Source: Bacteroidaceae bacterium (GTDB taxonomy: Bacteria > Bacteroidota > Bacteroidia > Bacteroidales > Bacteroidaceae). Taken from it: 64,000 nucleotides of DNA. The notes under the pieces were generated by a model. The model was not told the origin of the DNA. It did no database searches and saw only the letters and a list, made by a program, of their open reading frames with translations. Location: positions 185,117 through 249,116 of the forward strand of contig CABIVS010000009.1 of NCBI GenBank assembly GCA_902362375.1, written 5' to 3'. Positions 62,963 to 64,000 of this stretch are shown here, one piece after another (within the stretch, counting starts at the first letter, position 1; the number at the start of each line of letters is the position of its first letter). The position numbers and the translations under genes were made by a program.

Positions 62963-63887
62963 GTACAGGGTCGTAGCCGGACAGAATATCTACGATGTGG
63001 CCCTGTACCTGTACGGCAGCATCGAGGGAGTCGTGGATTTGCTCATCAACAACCCCGATCTCTCCTTCGCCACGACATTGACTGCCGGCCGGGAACTTGT
63101 CTACACGGACGATTTCGTTATCCGCGCCGATGTAGTCGCCTATAACGGGTTGCACGGCATCGTCCCCGCTAACGGTGAACGGCATGTCTATCCCAAAACG
63201 TTCACCTTGCCGCTTGCTGTCGTCCTCACGCTCGCTGCCGGGATCATCACCGTGCAGTGTGCCGTTTCCGGTGCGGGACAGCTGGAAATCGACTGGGGCG
63301 ACAACAGCGACACCGAGACCGTCCTCCTCGCGGACACGCCGCAGCTGCTCACCCATACCTTCGACAACAAAGTCAGGGACAGGCGTCGTATCCGTTGGTT
63401 TACCGATGCCTGCTTCCGGAGTATCGACTGGAGCGGGCTCAAACCGCGGTCGTTGGTACTGGTGCAGACACTGCCGGTGGAGGAGCTGACGCTCACGCAC
63501 GCCACACTCTCCTTGGAGAGCCTGCGGCTGCTTTCCGGAACCTACAGCCTGAACCTGTCGAATTGCGCGTTGGCCGATCTTGCACCGCTTGCCGAATGCC
63601 GGGAACTGATGACACTCGACCTCTCCGCCGCCCGACTGAAACCGACAGTCATAGATCATTACCTGACAACCCTTGTGGAACATTACGGCGACCGACGGAA
63701 TTGCACGGTCATTTTACCTACAGCCCCGACGGGAACCTATCGGGAGCCGGACCGGGATACCGAAACGGGGCGCTACCGTATCGCCTCGGGCATGGAAGCC
63801 GTATGGGTCATCCTGCACGAGGAGGCCTGGAATGAGGGTGGCGCGTGGAAATTCATTATCGACGATATAACCTATACAGTGGAATGA
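62955..63887 (+). CDS. LysM-like plus PKD-like tail protein, 310 aa
   Basis: A clear AAAGGAGG sequence precedes the ATG. Residues 1-50 look like a LysM or tail-protein-X unit (YRVVAGQNIYDVALYLYGSI). Residues about 95-140 form a PKD-like strand set (QLEIDWGDNSDTETVLLADT). The middle has a leucine-rich run (LESLRLLSGTYSLNLSNCAL). It may bind peptidoglycan during entry. The next gene begins within its stop codon. Confidence 0.6.
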   Translation: MGKYRVVAGQNIYDVALYLYGSIEGVVDLLINNPDLSFATTLTAGRELVYTDDFVIRADVVAYNGLHGIVPANGERHVYPKTFTLPLAVVLTLAAGIITVQCAVSGAGQLEIDWGDNSDTETVLLADTPQLLTHTFDNKVRDRRRIRWFTDACFRSIDWSGLKPRSLVLVQTLPVEELTLTHATLSLESLRLLSGTYSLNLSNCALADLAPLAECRELMTLDLSAARLKPTVIDHYLTTLVEHYGDRRNCTVILPTAPTGTYREPDRDTETGRYRIASGMEAVWVILHEEAWNEGGAWKFIIDDITYTVE

Positions 63888-64000
63888 GCCGGACGATTAA
63901 GGAGATATACAATGAAGCCGTGCAGGAACGCAACCGGCGGCTGGAACTGACGGAGTTCGCCAGCGACTCGAAGCTGTCTGTCATGAACGGTATCCTATGG
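63884..64000 (+). CDS. Baseplate-type protein, 5' part only
   Basis: The frame starts with an ATG overlapping the previous stop and runs off the window after 39 codons (MSRTIKEIYNEAVQERNRRL). A start of this kind, following a LysM-like gene, fits baseplate or tail structural proteins of Bacteroides phages. Too little is visible for a firm name. Confidence 0.5.
   Translation, partial: MSRTIKEIYNEAVQERNRRLELTEFASDSKLSVMNGILW

Noticed and set aside
1..64000. CRISPR array, rRNA operon, integrase or Mu A/B transposase
   Set aside because: No regularly spaced repeats, no rRNA-like sequence and no protein with integrase or MuA/MuB motifs were seen; the Mu relationship rests on virion genes only.

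Overview
The window reads as DNA from a Bacteroidales bacterium (Bacteroides, Phocaeicola, Parabacteroides or Alistipes type). The evidence is the TAnnTTTG -7 promoter boxes, Bacteroidetes-style lipoproteins, a BtuB/BtuG-type B12 locus and tail proteins typical of Bacteroides phages. I see no rRNA, CRISPR array, integrase or Mu-type transposase. The ends of the element(s) lie outside the window or cannot be recognised.

Left arm (1-10.2 kb): a leftward operon of about 17 small accessory genes of the kind carried by Bacteroidales conjugative elements and large phages. It starts beside a tRNA-like structure (10041-10110) and ends in a reverse transcriptase of unclear class (257-1519), followed by a long perfect-looking hairpin (123-207). 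Between 10.15 and 11.84 kb is an AT-rich stretch without a convincing gene. Then come one unknown rightward gene (11922-12713) and an RloA/RloB (AbiL-like) ATPase plus TOPRIM-like defence pair (13248-15102) bracketed by two copies of the same palindrome.

Phage part (15.2-64 kb): a leftward regulatory operon (15254-18441: Bro-N/KilA-N/KilAC regulator, NUMOD-like protein, cysteine-cluster protein, small DNA-binding-like proteins) diverges from a long rightward operon for a contractile-tailed, Mu-like virion. Its order is DUF935 portal, MuF-like protein, gpG-like protein, head completion, ClpP-type protease/scaffold, capsid, sheath, tube, Dam methylase, tail chaperones, tape measure, connector, gpD-like hub, spike, several fibre-type proteins and a baseplate gene cut by the window end. 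The MuF-like frame has no usable start codon. It appears to be reached by a -1 frameshift from the end of the portal gene (slippery heptamer, 5-nt spacer, 10-bp stem-loop).

Cargo: the rightward structural operon is interrupted at gene junctions by three blocks, all on the opposite strand: (i) an AbiEi/AbiEii-like pair plus metallophosphoesterase (27.7-30.2 kb); (ii) a SEFIR-domain protein (37.2-38.4 kb); (iii) a complete riboswitch-controlled vitamin B12 uptake operon (44.7-56.65 kb). The last runs from a cobalamin riboswitch and terminator through a DUF4465 lipoprotein, a PKD-like lipoprotein, a leucine-rich-like lipoprotein, BtuG, a TnpA-like HUH protein with its catalytic Tyr replaced by His, BtuB, BtuF, BtuC and BtuD. 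It sits between two tail-fibre-type genes and looks like a lysogenic-conversion island that would let a lysogen capture corrinoids. The B12 island, the apparent portal-MuF frameshift and the Tyr-less transposase relative coupled to btuB are the most notable observations.
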